Below, in pieces: positions 19,012-28,038 of a stretch of DNA of 64,000 bases. Source of the stretch: DATDAH01 sp963792205 (GTDB taxonomy: Bacteria; Actinomycetota; Acidimicrobiia; Acidimicrobiales; DATDAH01); assembly GCA_963792205.1 (NCBI GenBank), contig CAWBVI010000002.1, forward strand, positions 1,240,001 to 1,304,000, written 5' to 3'. The position numbers and the translations under genes are program-made. The notes beneath the pieces were generated by a model, which made no database searches, had not been told where the DNA came from, and was given only the letters and a program-made list of their open reading frames with translations. Each line of letters starts with the position of its first letter. Positions within the stretch are counted from its first letter, which is position 1.

Positions 19012-19589
19012 TCAGCGGGTGAAGAAGGTGGTGGTGTGGTGGTGGTCGAAGCCGAGGGATCCGTAGAGCCTGAGGGCGGGCTCGTTGGTGGACTCGACGT
19101 AGAGCATCCCGACCTTCAGGCCATGGTCGGCGAGGTGCTGGAGGCCGGCGAGGGTCAGGGCGCGGCCGAGGCCGCGGCCCCCGCGTCGGGGTCGACGGCG
19201 ATGACGTAGATCTCGCCCAGCGGCGGATCCTCGTCGGCGTGCACCTTGGTCCAGCAGAAGCCGAGGAGGCGGCCGTCCTCCTCGTACAGGAGGAAGCCGG
19301 CAGGGTCGAACCACGGCTCGGCCATCCGCTCGGCGAGCACGTCCGGCGTCCAGCCGCCCTGGTCGGGGTGCCAGGCGAAGGCCCGGTTGTTCACCTCGAG
19401 CCAGGCCGCTTCGTCCTCCCCGGGCCGGAACGGCCGGGTCACGAGGTCGGTCGTCTCCTTCGGTGGCAGGGGGCACCGGAGCTGATGGAGCTGCCGGGCG
19501 ACGGTGTACCCGAGCTGTTCGGCCCGGGCGAGATCCTCGTCGGTGGTGACCTCCACCCACCACTCCTCCGGTGGGTCGGAGCCGCTCAC
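19012..19589 (-). CDS. mshD: Mycothiol-synthase-like GNAT acetyltransferase, frameshifted
   Basis: Starting at the GTG at 19589, the protein reads VTRPFRPGEDEAAWLEVNNR, GGWTPDVLAERMAEPWFDP and LLGFCWTKVHADED. These match the C-terminal GNAT domain of MshD, which acetylates Cys-GlcN-Ins to mycothiol. After IAVDPDAG the frame breaks inside a five-C run (19178-19182, plus strand). Adding one base restores GGRGLGRALTLAGLQHL and the normal end at 19012, giving 192 aa. Full MshD has two GNAT domains and about 300 aa, so this is a single-domain form; another GNAT activity cannot be excluded. The homopolymer position points to a sequencing error. Confidence 0.8.
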
Positions 19590-19608
19590 GTCGCGGCAGA
19601 CTACCGAC

Positions 19609-20250
19609 GTGGGCCGCCCTCGAACCCCAGCCGGTCGCGCCCGGGAGACCATGCGGCGCCTGATCGACGAGTATCCCGACGCCCGCTGCGAGCTCGACCA
19701 CGAGAACCCGTTCCAGCTCCTGGCGGCCACCATCCTGTCGGCCCAGACCACCGACGTCCGGGTCAACATGGTCACGCCGCACCTCTTCGCCCGGTACCCG
19801 ACGCCGAAGGACCTCGCGGAGGCCGATCCCCTCGAGCTGGAGGAGATCATCCGCTCCACCGGCTTCTTCCGATCGAAGGCCCGCAACCTGATCGGGATGG
19901 CCCAGGGCCTGGTCGAGGACCACGACGGCCAGGTCCCGGGCCGCATGAGCGACCTGACCGCCCTGGCCGGCGTCGGGCGCAAGACGGCCAACGTCGTCCG
20001 CTCGGTCGCCCTCGACCTCCCGGGCCTGCCGGTGGACACTCACGTCGGTCGCCTCTCCCGCCGCCTGGGCCTCACCCGCGAGGAGGACCCGGTCAAGGTG
20101 GAGATGGAGTTGAACGCCATGATCCCCGCCGCGGAGCGAGGCCGCTTCAGCCTCCGACTCATCCTCCACGGGCGGCGGGTGTGCGTGGCTCGCCGGCCCC
20201 GCTGCGATGACTGCGTGCTGAACGACTTCTGTCCCTCAGCACAGCTCTGA
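19609..20250 (+). CDS. nth: Endonuclease III
   Basis: Nth is a DNA glycosylase/AP lyase that removes oxidised pyrimidines in base-excision repair. The 213-aa protein has the helix-hairpin-helix LTALAGVGRKTANVV with the catalytic lysine, the following catalytic aspartate in PVDTHVGRLSRRL, and a C-terminal 4Fe-4S cluster with Cys spacing 6-2-5 in CVARRPRCDDCVLNDFC. The GTG at 19609 lies 19 nt from the divergent mshD-like start. A CAGACT sequence lies 6 nt before it. Confidence 0.96.
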   Translation: MGRPRTPAGRARETMRRLIDEYPDARCELDHENPFQLLAATILSAQTTDVRVNMVTPHLFARYPTPKDLAEADPLELEEIIRSTGFFRSKARNLIGMAQGLVEDHDGQVPGRMSDLTALAGVGRKTANVVRSVALDLPGLPVDTHVGRLSRRLGLTREEDPVKVEMELNAMIPAAERGRFSLRLILHGRRVCVARRPRCDDCVLNDFCPSAQL

Positions 20251-20333
20251 CTTCTGGTTACACTGGCGATCTGCCAGGTTCCCGCCACCTGGCTACTGGC
20301 GACCATCGGGATCCGCCGCCCGAGGTCGCCCAC

Positions 20334-20360
20334 GGCCGGCGCCCCTTGTGGGCGCCGGCC
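20334..20360. terminator. Strong hairpin between nth and a small minus-strand gene
   Basis: GGCCGGCGCCC (20334-20344) pairs perfectly with GGGCGCCGGCC (20350-20360) around a CTTGT loop. It has no U tract. Because it sits between convergent genes it may serve both strands. Confidence 0.55.
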
Positions 20361-20409
20361 CCGCGTCCGGCCACGGGTCGTCACCCGATCGGGGGACGGA
20401 TCAGGGTGT

Positions 20410-20601
20410 TCAGGCGTCGAGGCGGCGGAGCACGGCCGTCAGGCGCCGGGAGCCGGTCCGCAGCGACCGTTCCACCTCGTAGAGGTCGGCGGCCACGTCC
20501 TCCCGGCTGTCGGCCAGCTCGTCGGCGGCCCGCGTGACCCGCTGGATGACCTCGTCGAGGGACGACGCGGTGGACACCAGGTGGGCTCGGTCGGGGCTCA
20601 T
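20410..20601 (-). CDS. Small conserved hypothetical protein, 63 aa
   Basis: The protein begins MSPDRAHLVSTASSLDEVIQ at the ATG at 20601 and is predicted to be almost entirely helical and charged (ending GSRRLTAVLRRLDA). It has no membrane segment and no cysteine. The helices ADELADSREDVAADLYEVER suggest a short coiled coil or helical hairpin. It is divergent from hisD (63 nt between starts) and has a TACACA sequence 7 nt upstream. No function can be assigned. Confidence 0.7.
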   Translation of the reverse strand: MSPDRAHLVSTASSLDEVIQRVTRAADELADSREDVAADLYEVERSLRTGSRRLTAVLRRLDA

Positions 20602-20649
20602 GGGCGCTTGTGTAGCGCGAAAGCCACGGAGGCCGCCGCGGCGCGCCGG

Positions 20650-20655
20650 TACCGT
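20650..20655 (+). promoter_or_regulatory. -10-like box (TACCGT) of the his-trp supercluster
   Basis: TACCGT ends 9 nt before the hisD ATG at 20665. This would give a leader of only a few nucleotides for the whole his-trp transcript, leaving no room for a classic attenuator. Confidence 0.4.
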
Positions 20656-20664
20656 GAGGCGCCG

Positions 20665-21963
20665 ATGGCGCCCGTCCTCGCCCCCCTGCTGACCCGCCTC
20701 GACCGGCGGGGCGCGGCCGATCCCGCGTCCGACCTGCCGCGTCCGGCCCTCGGCGGCGACGAGCCGGTCGCCGCCGTCCGGGCCATCCTCGACGACGTGG
20801 CCATCCGTGGGGACGACGCCGTCCGGGACCACACCGAGCGCCTCGACGGGGTCCGCCTCGACGACCTCCGGGTCGCCGCCGACGCCCTGGCCGCCGCCCT
20901 CGACACGGTCGACCCGGCCGTCCGGGACGCCCTGGAGCAGGCCGCGGCCGAGATCGCCGCCTACCACGAGGGCCAGGTGCCACCCACCCGCCGGCACGAC
21001 CGCGGTGGGGTGGTCGTGGACGAGTACTACGTCCCCGTCGCCCGGGCGGGCTGTTACGTGCCGGGAGGGCGGGCCCGCTACCCGTCGACCGTGCTCATGA
21101 CCGTCATCCCGGCCAAGGCCGCGGGCGTGGACGAGGTCGTGCTGTGCACCCCACCCGGCGCCGACGGGACCGTCCCGGTCGAGACGCTCGCCGCCGCCGC
21201 CATCGCCGGGGCCGACGAGGTCCTGCGGGTCGGCGGCGCCCAAGCGGTGGGGGCGATGGCCCACGGCACGGCGTCGCTCCGTCCGGTCGACGTCATCGTC
21301 GGGCCCGGCAACGTGTACGTGGCGCAGGCCAAGCGCCAGGTCGCCGGCCTGGTCGGCGTTCCCGCCGCCTTCACCGGCCCCTCCGAGGTCGTCGTGGTCG
21401 CCGACGAGGCGGCATCGCCCCGCCTGTGCGCCACCGACCTCCTCGTGCAGGCGGAGCACGGCCCCGGGGGCCTCGCCTGGCTGATCACGTGGTCGGAGGC
21501 GACGGCGGATGCGGTCGACGCCGACGTCGCCGAGCTGGTGGCCGGCGCCGAGCGTCGGGCCGACATCGAGGCCACCCTGGCCGACGGGGGCTACACCGTC
21601 CTGGTCGACGGCCCCGAAGCGGCCCTGGCGGTGGCCAACGCCATCGCCCCGGAGCACCTCCAGCTGCTCACGGCCGACCCCGCGTCGCTCGTTCCGCTGG
21701 TCCGCAACGCCGGGGCGGTGTTCTGCGGACCGTGGTCACCGGCCTCCCTGGGGGATTACGCGGCGGGCCCCAGCCACGTGCTGCCGACGTTCGGCTCGGC
21801 CCGCTACGCCGGGGCCCTGTCGGTGCTCGACTTCCTCAAGCAGATCCACGTCGTCACCGCCGACGCCGACGGGCTGGCCCGCCTCGGCCCGGTGGTCGAG
21901 ACGCTGGCCACGGCCGAGGGCCTCCCGGTGCACGCCGCCTCCATCAGGGCCCGGACACCGTGA
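20665..21963 (+). CDS. hisD: Histidinol dehydrogenase
   Basis: HisD carries out the last two oxidations of histidine synthesis, from histidinol to histidine. The 432-aa protein has VARAGCYVPGGRARYPSTVLM, the GPGNVYVAQAK motif, the zinc-ligand region LLVQAEHGPGG and the C-terminal NAIAPEHLQLL and SLGDYAAGPSHVLPT blocks. The ATG at 20665 fits the family start; an in-frame extension upstream overlaps the divergent small gene. It is the first gene of the cluster. Confidence 0.97.
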   Translation: MAPVLAPLLTRLDRRGAADPASDLPRPALGGDEPVAAVRAILDDVAIRGDDAVRDHTERLDGVRLDDLRVAADALAAALDTVDPAVRDALEQAAAEIAAYHEGQVPPTRRHDRGGVVVDEYYVPVARAGCYVPGGRARYPSTVLMTVIPAKAAGVDEVVLCTPPGADGTVPVETLAAAAIAGADEVLRVGGAQAVGAMAHGTASLRPVDVIVGPGNVYVAQAKRQVAGLVGVPAAFTGPSEVVVVADEAASPRLCATDLLVQAEHGPGGLAWLITWSEATADAVDADVAELVAGAERRADIEATLADGGYTVLVDGPEAALAVANAIAPEHLQLLTADPASLVPLVRNAGAVFCGPWSPASLGDYAAGPSHVLPTFGSARYAGALSVLDFLKQIHVVTADADGLARLGPVVETLATAEGLPVHAASIRARTP

Positions 21964-23044
21964 GCGCCGACACCGACGCGGCGCGGCGGGTCGAGCCGCG
22001 GGAGGACCTGGCCCTCATGTCCGGGTACCACTCGCCCCAGCTCGACGTGGCCGTTCGCCTGAACACCAACGAGTCCCCGTACGGCCCGCCCGACGCGTGG
22101 CGCGAAGAGCTCCAGGCGGCCCTGGCCGACGTGGCCTGGAACCGCTATCCCGACCGGGACGCCGTCGACCTCCGGACCGCGCTGGCCGAGCACCACGGCA
22201 CCACGCTCGACCGCATCTTCTGCGCCAACGGCTCGAACGAGGTCCTGCAGTCCGTCCTGCTGGCCTACGGCGGCGCGGCGAGGACTGCGGCCACCTTCGA
22301 GCCCACCTACGCCTTGCACGCCCACATCGCCCGCGTGACCGGGACCGCCGTGGCCCAGGGCGACCGGGACGGCGACTTCCGCCTCGACCTCGACGAGGTC
22401 GACCGGGTCCTCGACGCCGCCCGCCCGTCGGTGGTCTTCCTCTGCTCGCCGGACAACCCCACGGGCGCCGTGACCGACCCGGCGACCCTCGACGCCGTGC
22501 TGGAGCGGTGTGCGGCGGTCGGAGCGCTCCTGGTCGTGGACGAGGCCTACGGCCAGTTCGCGCCCTCGACCGCCCTCGACCTCGTCGACGAGGACCGTCC
22601 GCTGGCGGTGAGCCGCACGTTCTCCAAGACCTGGGCCATGGCGGCCGGCCGCATCGGCTACGCGGTCGCCCCGGCGTGGGTCGTCGAACAGCTCACCAAG
22701 GTCGTCCTGCCGTACCACCTCGATGCCGTCACCCAGGTGGCGGGGCGCCTGGCGCTGGCCCACGCCGACGCCATGGCCGACCGGGTCGCCACGATCGTGG
22801 CCGGCCGGGAGCGCCTGGTCGACGGCCTCGGGCGGCTGGCCGTGCACCAGTGGCCCTCGGGCGCCAACTTCGTGCTGTTCCGACCCGAGGAGGTGCCCGC
22901 CGCAGACGTCTGGCGGGCCCTCCTCGACCGAGGCGTCCTCATCCGGGACTGCTCCTCGTGGCCCCGCTTGGCCGGTTGCCTCCGGGTCACGGTGGGCACG
23001 CCCGACGAGAACGACCGCTTCCTCGACGCGCTGGAGGAGATCCT

Positions 23045-23048
<4 letters not shown>
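21960..23048 (+). CDS. hisC: Histidinol-phosphate aminotransferase
   Basis: HisC is a PLP-dependent class I/II aminotransferase. The 362-aa protein has LNTNESPYGPP at the N-terminus, the SPDNPTGAVTD motif, VVDEAYGQFAP and the PLP-lysine segment SRTFSKTWAMAAGRIGY. The C-terminal GCLRVTVGTPDEND is also typical. The GTG at 21960 overlaps the hisD stop by 4 nt (GTGA), so translation is coupled. Confidence 0.97.
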
Positions 23049-23640
<592 letters not shown>

Positions 23641-23644
<4 letters not shown>

Positions 23645-24264
23645 GTGCGGGTGACGGGCCGTTGGTGGCCGTCCTCGACTACGGCATCGGCAACCTCCGC
23701 TCCGCCCAGAAGGCCTTCGAGCACCTCGGCGCCGATGCCCGGCTGACGGCCGATCCCGGCCTGGTTGCGGACGCCGCCGGCGTGGTCCTCCCGGGCGTCG
23801 GGGCCTTCGGGGCCTGCATGAAGGCGCTGCACGACACCGGCTTGGCGGAGGTGGCGCTCGACGCGGTCGCGTCCGGACGCCCGTTCCTCGGCATCTGCGT
23901 CGGCATGCAGCTCCTCTACGCCGGCTCGGAGGAGGACCCGGGCGTCACCGGCCTCGGCGTGCTGCCGGAGACCGTGCGGCGGCTACCGGCCGGCGTCAAG
24001 CACCCGCAGATGCAGTGGAACATCCTCGTCGGGCACGGTGAGCCGGCGATGCTGGCCGGCGTCGAGCAGCCCACCTGGGTCTACTTCGTCCACTCGTTCG
24101 CCCCCGAGCGGGGGATCGGCGTGGTCGCGACCTGTGACTACGGCGGCGACGTGGTGGCCGGCGTCGAGCACGAGAACGTCTGGGCCATGCAGTTCCACCC
24201 GGAGAAGTCGGGCCGAGCCGGCCAGCAGATCCTGGCCAACTTCCTGACCCGCCTGCCCGCGTGA
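23641..24264 (+). CDS. hisH: Imidazole glycerol phosphate synthase subunit HisH
   Basis: HisH is the glutaminase half of IGP synthase and passes ammonia to HisF. The 207-aa class I amidotransferase begins with the DYGIGNLRSAQKAFEHLG block. It has the nucleophile motif FLGICVGMQLLY and the catalytic His/Glu in MQFHPEKSG. It starts with GTG overlapping the hisB stop. HisF is encoded two genes downstream, with hisA between, the common order. Confidence 0.97.
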
Positions 24265-24977
24265 ACCTCTACGCCGCCATCGACCTCCTGGCCGGGCGCT
24301 GCGTCCGGCTCCACCAGGGCGACTACGACCGGGCGACGGACTACGGCGAGGACCCGGTGGGCCAGGCCGAGGCGTTCGCCGCGGCCGGCGCCCCGTGGAT
24401 CCACGTCGTCGATCTCGACGCGGCCCGCACCGGCGAGCCCGTCAACCGCGCCGTCATCGGCCGCATCGCGGCCGCGGTCGACGTGCCCGTGCAGGTCGGG
24501 GGCGGGGTGCGGTCCCGCACCGACGCCGAGGCCCTGTGGGGCTCCGGCGTCACCCGGGTGGTGCTCGGGACGGCCGCGGTGGAGGACCCGGCGCTGGTCG
24601 AGGACCTCGTGCAGACGGGAGGTGGCGCCGTCGCCGTGGGCCTCGACGCCCGAGGCCGGGATGTCGCCGTCCGGGGCTGGGAGCAGTCCTCTGGGGTCGA
24701 CCTGCTCGACGCCGCCGAGCGCTTCGGGGCGATGGGGCTCGACGCCCTCGTGGTCACCCAGATCCACCGCGACGGAACGCTGGAAGGTCCCGATGTGGAG
24801 GGCTTGACTGCGGTGGCGCAGGTGTCCGCCGCTCCGGTCGTGGCGTCGGGCGGCGTGGGTTCGCTCGACCACCTCCGCGCCCTCACCAGCCTCCCGGTCG
24901 AAGGCGTGATCGTCGGCCAGGCCCTCTATGCCGGCGCCTTCGGCGTGGCCGAGGCGGTCGAGGTGCTGGCCCCGTGA
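24261..24977 (+). CDS. hisA: ProFAR isomerase (HisA)
   Basis: This is a 238-aa (beta/alpha)8-barrel enzyme that isomerises the aminoaldose ProFAR to PRFAR. It has the N-terminal aspartate in AAIDLLAGRCVRLHQGD, the phosphate-binding GGGVRSRTDAEALWGSGV and the C-terminal VASGGVGSLDHLRAL. Many actinobacteria use a bifunctional PriA that also does the TrpF step; here a separate trpF lies 5 kb downstream, so this protein is probably monofunctional. It overlaps hisH by 4 nt. Confidence 0.94.
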   Translation: MNLYAAIDLLAGRCVRLHQGDYDRATDYGEDPVGQAEAFAAAGAPWIHVVDLDAARTGEPVNRAVIGRIAAAVDVPVQVGGGVRSRTDAEALWGSGVTRVVLGTAAVEDPALVEDLVQTGGGAVAVGLDARGRDVAVRGWEQSSGVDLLDAAERFGAMGLDALVVTQIHRDGTLEGPDVEGLTAVAQVSAAPVVASGGVGSLDHLRALTSLPVEGVIVGQALYAGAFGVAEAVEVLAP

Positions 24978-25744
24978 ACGTGGCTCGGATCATCCCCTGC
25001 CTCGACGTCCACGCCGGCCGGGTCGTCAAGGGCGTCAACTTCGTCGACCTCGTCGATGCGGGCGACCCGGTTGAGCTCGCCGCCCGCTACGACGCCGAGG
25101 GCGCCGACGAGGTCGTCTTCCTCGACATCACCGCTTCGTCCGACGCCCGGGACACCATCGTCGACCTGGCCCGGCGCACCGCGGAGGAGGTGTTCATCCC
25201 CTTCACGATCGGTGGCGGGGTGCGCGAGGTCGACGACGCCCGCCGGTTGCTGCGGGCGGGAGCCGACAAGGTCTCGGTCAACACCGCGGCCGTCGACCAG
25301 CCCGACCTGGTGTCGGCCATCGCCACCGAGTTCGGCGCCCAGTGCTGCGTCGTGGCCATCGACGCCCGCCGGCGAGCCGACGGCGCGCCCGAGGTGGTCA
25401 CCCACGGAGGCCGGACGCCGACCGGGCTCGACGCCGTGGCGTGGGCCGAGGAGGTCGTGCGCCGCGGCGCGGGGGAGATCCTGCTGACCTCGATGGACCG
25501 GGACGGCACCCGCGACGGCTTCGACCTCGAGCTGACCGCGGCGGTGAGCGACGCCACCGGCGTGCCGGTGATCGCCAGCGGTGGGGTGGGCACCCTCGAC
25601 CACCTGGCCGACGGCATCGAGCTCGGGCGGGCCGACGCCGTCCTGGCCGCCAGCATCTTCCACTTCGGCGAGCACACGGTGGCCGAGGCCAAGGCGCACC
25701 TGGCACAGCGGGGGATCACCGTGCGCCCGGTACCGTCGCGGTGA
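24974..25744 (+). CDS. hisF: Imidazole glycerol phosphate synthase subunit HisF
   Basis: HisF is the cyclase half of IGP synthase. The 256-aa barrel begins ARIIPCLDVHAGRVVKGVNF with the catalytic aspartate. It has FIPFTIGGGVREVDDARRLL, DKVSVNTAAV, the second catalytic aspartate in LLTSMDRDGTRDGFDLEL and VIASGGVGTLDHLADG. The GTG at 24974 overlaps hisA by 4 nt, and its stop overlaps the following GroES-like start (TGATG). Confidence 0.97.
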   Translation: MNVARIIPCLDVHAGRVVKGVNFVDLVDAGDPVELAARYDAEGADEVVFLDITASSDARDTIVDLARRTAEEVFIPFTIGGGVREVDDARRLLRAGADKVSVNTAAVDQPDLVSAIATEFGAQCCVVAIDARRRADGAPEVVTHGGRTPTGLDAVAWAEEVVRRGAGEILLTSMDRDGTRDGFDLELTAAVSDATGVPVIASGGVGTLDHLADGIELGRADAVLAASIFHFGEHTVAEAKAHLAQRGITVRPVPSR

Positions 25745-26127
25745 TGCCTGACGCCAACGGCGACGGGAGCAGCACGAGCGGGAGTGCCACACCCAAGGAC
25801 CAGCGCGGCCGCGAGCTCCTCCCGATCAAGATGCTGAACGATCGCATCCTGGTCGACATGGACCGCCAGGACGGCGAGCGGCGCAGCTCCGGTGGGATCC
25901 TCATCCCGGCCACGGCCCAGGTGGGCAAGCGCCTGGCCTGGGCGGAGGTCATCGCCATCGGGCCCAACGTCCGCACCATGGAGCCGGGCGACCACGTGCT
26001 GTTCAACCCCGAGGACCGCTACGAGGTCGAGGTGCGGGGCGACGACTACATCATCCTCCGGGAGCGCGACGTCCACGCGGTGGCCGCCAAGCGCCTCGAG
26101 GAGTCCGGCACCGGCCTGTACCTGTAA
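25744..26127 (+). CDS. GroES-family co-chaperonin paralogue
   Basis: The 127-aa protein has a polar N-terminal extension (about 30 residues, Gly/Ser rich) and then a GroES-like beta barrel: KMLNDRILVDMD, the mobile-loop region ERRSSGGILIPATAQ, AEVIAIGPNVRTMEPGDHVLF and DYIILRERDVHAV. The C-terminal ESGTGLYL tail is not found in standard GroES. There is no groEL beside it. It is embedded between hisF and hisI, overlapping hisF, so it is co-expressed with histidine enzymes. A role as an alternative lid or a non-chaperonin function is open. Confidence 0.85.
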   Translation: MPDANGDGSSTSGSATPKDQRGRELLPIKMLNDRILVDMDRQDGERRSSGGILIPATAQVGKRLAWAEVIAIGPNVRTMEPGDHVLFNPEDRYEVEVRGDDYIILRERDVHAVAAKRLEESGTGLYL

Positions 26128-26155
26128 CCCCGGCGGAGCGTCCCGGCGCCGTCCG

Positions 26156-26161
26156 TAGGAT
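26156..26161 (+). promoter_or_regulatory. -10 box (TAGGAT) of hisI
   Basis: TAGGAT ends 7 nt before the GTG at 26169. It overlaps an in-frame ATG at 26160, so that ATG would lie inside the promoter. Confidence 0.42.
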
Positions 26162-26168
26162 GAAGGTC

Positions 26169-26537
26169 GTGGCTCCCACCGCAACCCCCCTCGCGGCCAC
26201 GGCCGAGCAGTTGGCGACGGTCGAGTACGACGCCGACGGCCTGGTCCCCGCCATCGTGCAGGAAGACGGCACCGGTGAGGTCCTGATGATGGCCTGGATG
26301 AACGCCGAATCGCTGGCCAAGACGCTCGAGACGGGCCGGACCTGGTTCTGGAGCCGGTCCCGGCAGGAGTACTGGTGCAAGGGGGAGACGTCCGGCGACC
26401 GTCAGTACGTGCGCCGGGCGGCGTACGACTGCGACGGCGACACGCTGCTGTTCGTCGTCGAGCAGGAGGGCCGCGGGGCCTGCCACACGGGTGAACGCTC
26501 GTGCTTCTTCCGCGACTTCGGTGATCCAGCCGAGTAG
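26169..26537 (+). CDS. hisI: Phosphoribosyl-AMP cyclohydrolase
   Basis: HisI opens the adenine ring of phosphoribosyl-AMP. The 122-aa protein has the family blocks MMAWMNAESLAKTLETG, FWSRSRQEYWCKGETSGD, AYDCDGDTLLFVVEQEG and the zinc cysteines in GACHTGERSCFF. It lacks a fused HisE domain. The GTG at 26169 is preferred over the ATG at 26160 because a -10-like box ends 7 nt upstream of it. The 3' end overlaps trpE by 17 nt. Confidence 0.94.
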   Translation: MAPTATPLAATAEQLATVEYDADGLVPAIVQEDGTGEVLMMAWMNAESLAKTLETGRTWFWSRSRQEYWCKGETSGDRQYVRRAAYDCDGDTLLFVVEQEGRGACHTGERSCFFRDFGDPAE

Positions 26538-28038
26538 GGACGAGTTCCGGGCGCTCGCTCGGGACCACACCGTCGTGCCGGTCTGGCGGGATCTGCTGGC
26601 CGACTTCGTCACGCCGGTGTCCGCCTTCGCCCGCATCGTCGGCGACGGCCCCGGGTTCCTGCTCGAGTCGGTCGACCGGGGCGAGCGCTGGAGCCGCTAC
26701 TCGTTCGTGGGGCGCCACCCGCTCACCACGATCGTCGCCCGGGGCACCGACCTCGAGGTCCGCGGCGCCCGGCCCGACGGCCTGCCCACCACCGAAGGCG
26801 TGCTGGGCGCGTTGGAGTGGCTGCTCGGCACCTACCGGACCCCGCCGCTGCCCGAGCTGCCGCCCCTGCACGCGGGCGTCATGGGCTACCTGGGCTACGA
26901 CGTGGTCCGCGAGGTCGAACACCTCCCCGGCGCCCCGGCGGACGACCGGGGCCACCCCGACGCCATGCTCTCGGTGATCGGCGAGCTCGCCGCCTTCGAC
27001 CACTGGCGCCAGCAGGTCACCCTCCTGGCCTGCGCCGTCGTGACCCCGGGGGCCGACGAGGCCACGGTGGACGCGGCCTACGACGACGCCGTGCGCCGGT
27101 TGGAACAGCTCGCCGAGGACGGCGCCCGCCCGCTCGACGAGCCCCTGCTCGACCCGCCGACCGCCGACGAGCCCCTGCCCGAGTACCGGTCCGTGCTCGG
27201 GTCCGAGGCCTACGGCAAGGCGGTGGAGGCGGCCAAGGAGCACATCGTCGCCGGCGACATCTTCCAGGTGGTGCTGTCCCAGCGCTTCGACGTGGAGCTC
27301 GACGCCGACCCCTTCGACGTCTACCGGGTGCTGCGCCAGATCAACCCCAGCCCGTACATGTACTTCGTGCGCTATCCCGAGGTCACCGTGGTCGGCGCGT
27401 CACCGGAGCCGATGGTGCAGCTCCGCGACGGACGCGTCGTGTCCCGACCGATCGCCGGCACCCGGCCCCGGGGCACCACCGACGCGGAGGACCGCCGCCT
27501 CGGAGCCGAGCTCCGGGAGCACCCCAAAGAGGTCGCAGAGCACGTCATGCTCCTCGACCTGGCCCGCAACGACGTCGGCCGCGTGGTCGAGTTCGGCACC
27601 GAGCAGGTCGACGAGACCATGACCCTCGAGCACTACAGCCACGTGATGCACCTGACCTCGCAGGTGTCGGGGGCGCTGGCCGAAGGCCGCACGCCCGTCG
27701 ACGTCCTGCGGGCGACGCTTCCGGCGGGCACGGTGTCGGGCGCCCCGAAGGTCCGGGCCATGGAGATCATCGATGACCTGGAGCCGACCCGCCGGGGCCC
27801 CTACGCCGGGATCGTCGGCTACCTCGACTTCTCGGGGAACATCGACACGGCCATCGCCATCCGCACCCTGCTCGTGGGCGCCGACGGGCAGGCGTCGGTC
27901 CAGGCGGGGGCCGGGATCGTCTTCGACAGCGATCCCGCGGGCGAGGACGCCGAGTGCCACGCCAAGGCCCGGGCGATCCTGGCGGCCATCCCGGCCGCCC
28001 GCAGGATGACCGCGGCCCGACAGGCCGCCCGGCCATGA
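26521..28038 (+). CDS. trpE: Anthranilate synthase component I
   Basis: TrpE makes anthranilate from chorismate using ammonia supplied by TrpG. The 505-aa protein has the N-terminal tryptophan-binding segment LLESVDRGERWSRYSFVG. Its catalytic blocks include DIFQVVLSQRFDVEL, NPSPYMYFVRYPEVTVVGAS, RPIAGTRPRG, LPAGTVSGAPKVRAMEIID and VQAGAGIVFDSDPAGE. I chose the GTG at 26521, within the end of hisI. No trpG or trpD lies nearby. Confidence 0.96.
   Translation: MIQPSRDEFRALARDHTVVPVWRDLLADFVTPVSAFARIVGDGPGFLLESVDRGERWSRYSFVGRHPLTTIVARGTDLEVRGARPDGLPTTEGVLGALEWLLGTYRTPPLPELPPLHAGVMGYLGYDVVREVEHLPGAPADDRGHPDAMLSVIGELAAFDHWRQQVTLLACAVVTPGADEATVDAAYDDAVRRLEQLAEDGARPLDEPLLDPPTADEPLPEYRSVLGSEAYGKAVEAAKEHIVAGDIFQVVLSQRFDVELDADPFDVYRVLRQINPSPYMYFVRYPEVTVVGASPEPMVQLRDGRVVSRPIAGTRPRGTTDAEDRRLGAELREHPKEVAEHVMLLDLARNDVGRVVEFGTEQVDETMTLEHYSHVMHLTSQVSGALAEGRTPVDVLRATLPAGTVSGAPKVRAMEIIDDLEPTRRGPYAGIVGYLDFSGNIDTAIAIRTLLVGADGQASVQAGAGIVFDSDPAGEDAECHAKARAILAAIPAARRMTAARQAARP

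Noticed and set aside
26160..26162. ATG at 26160 as the hisI start
   Set aside because: It lies inside a TAGGAT -10-like box; the GTG at 26169, 7 nt downstream of the box, fits the pattern of other genes.
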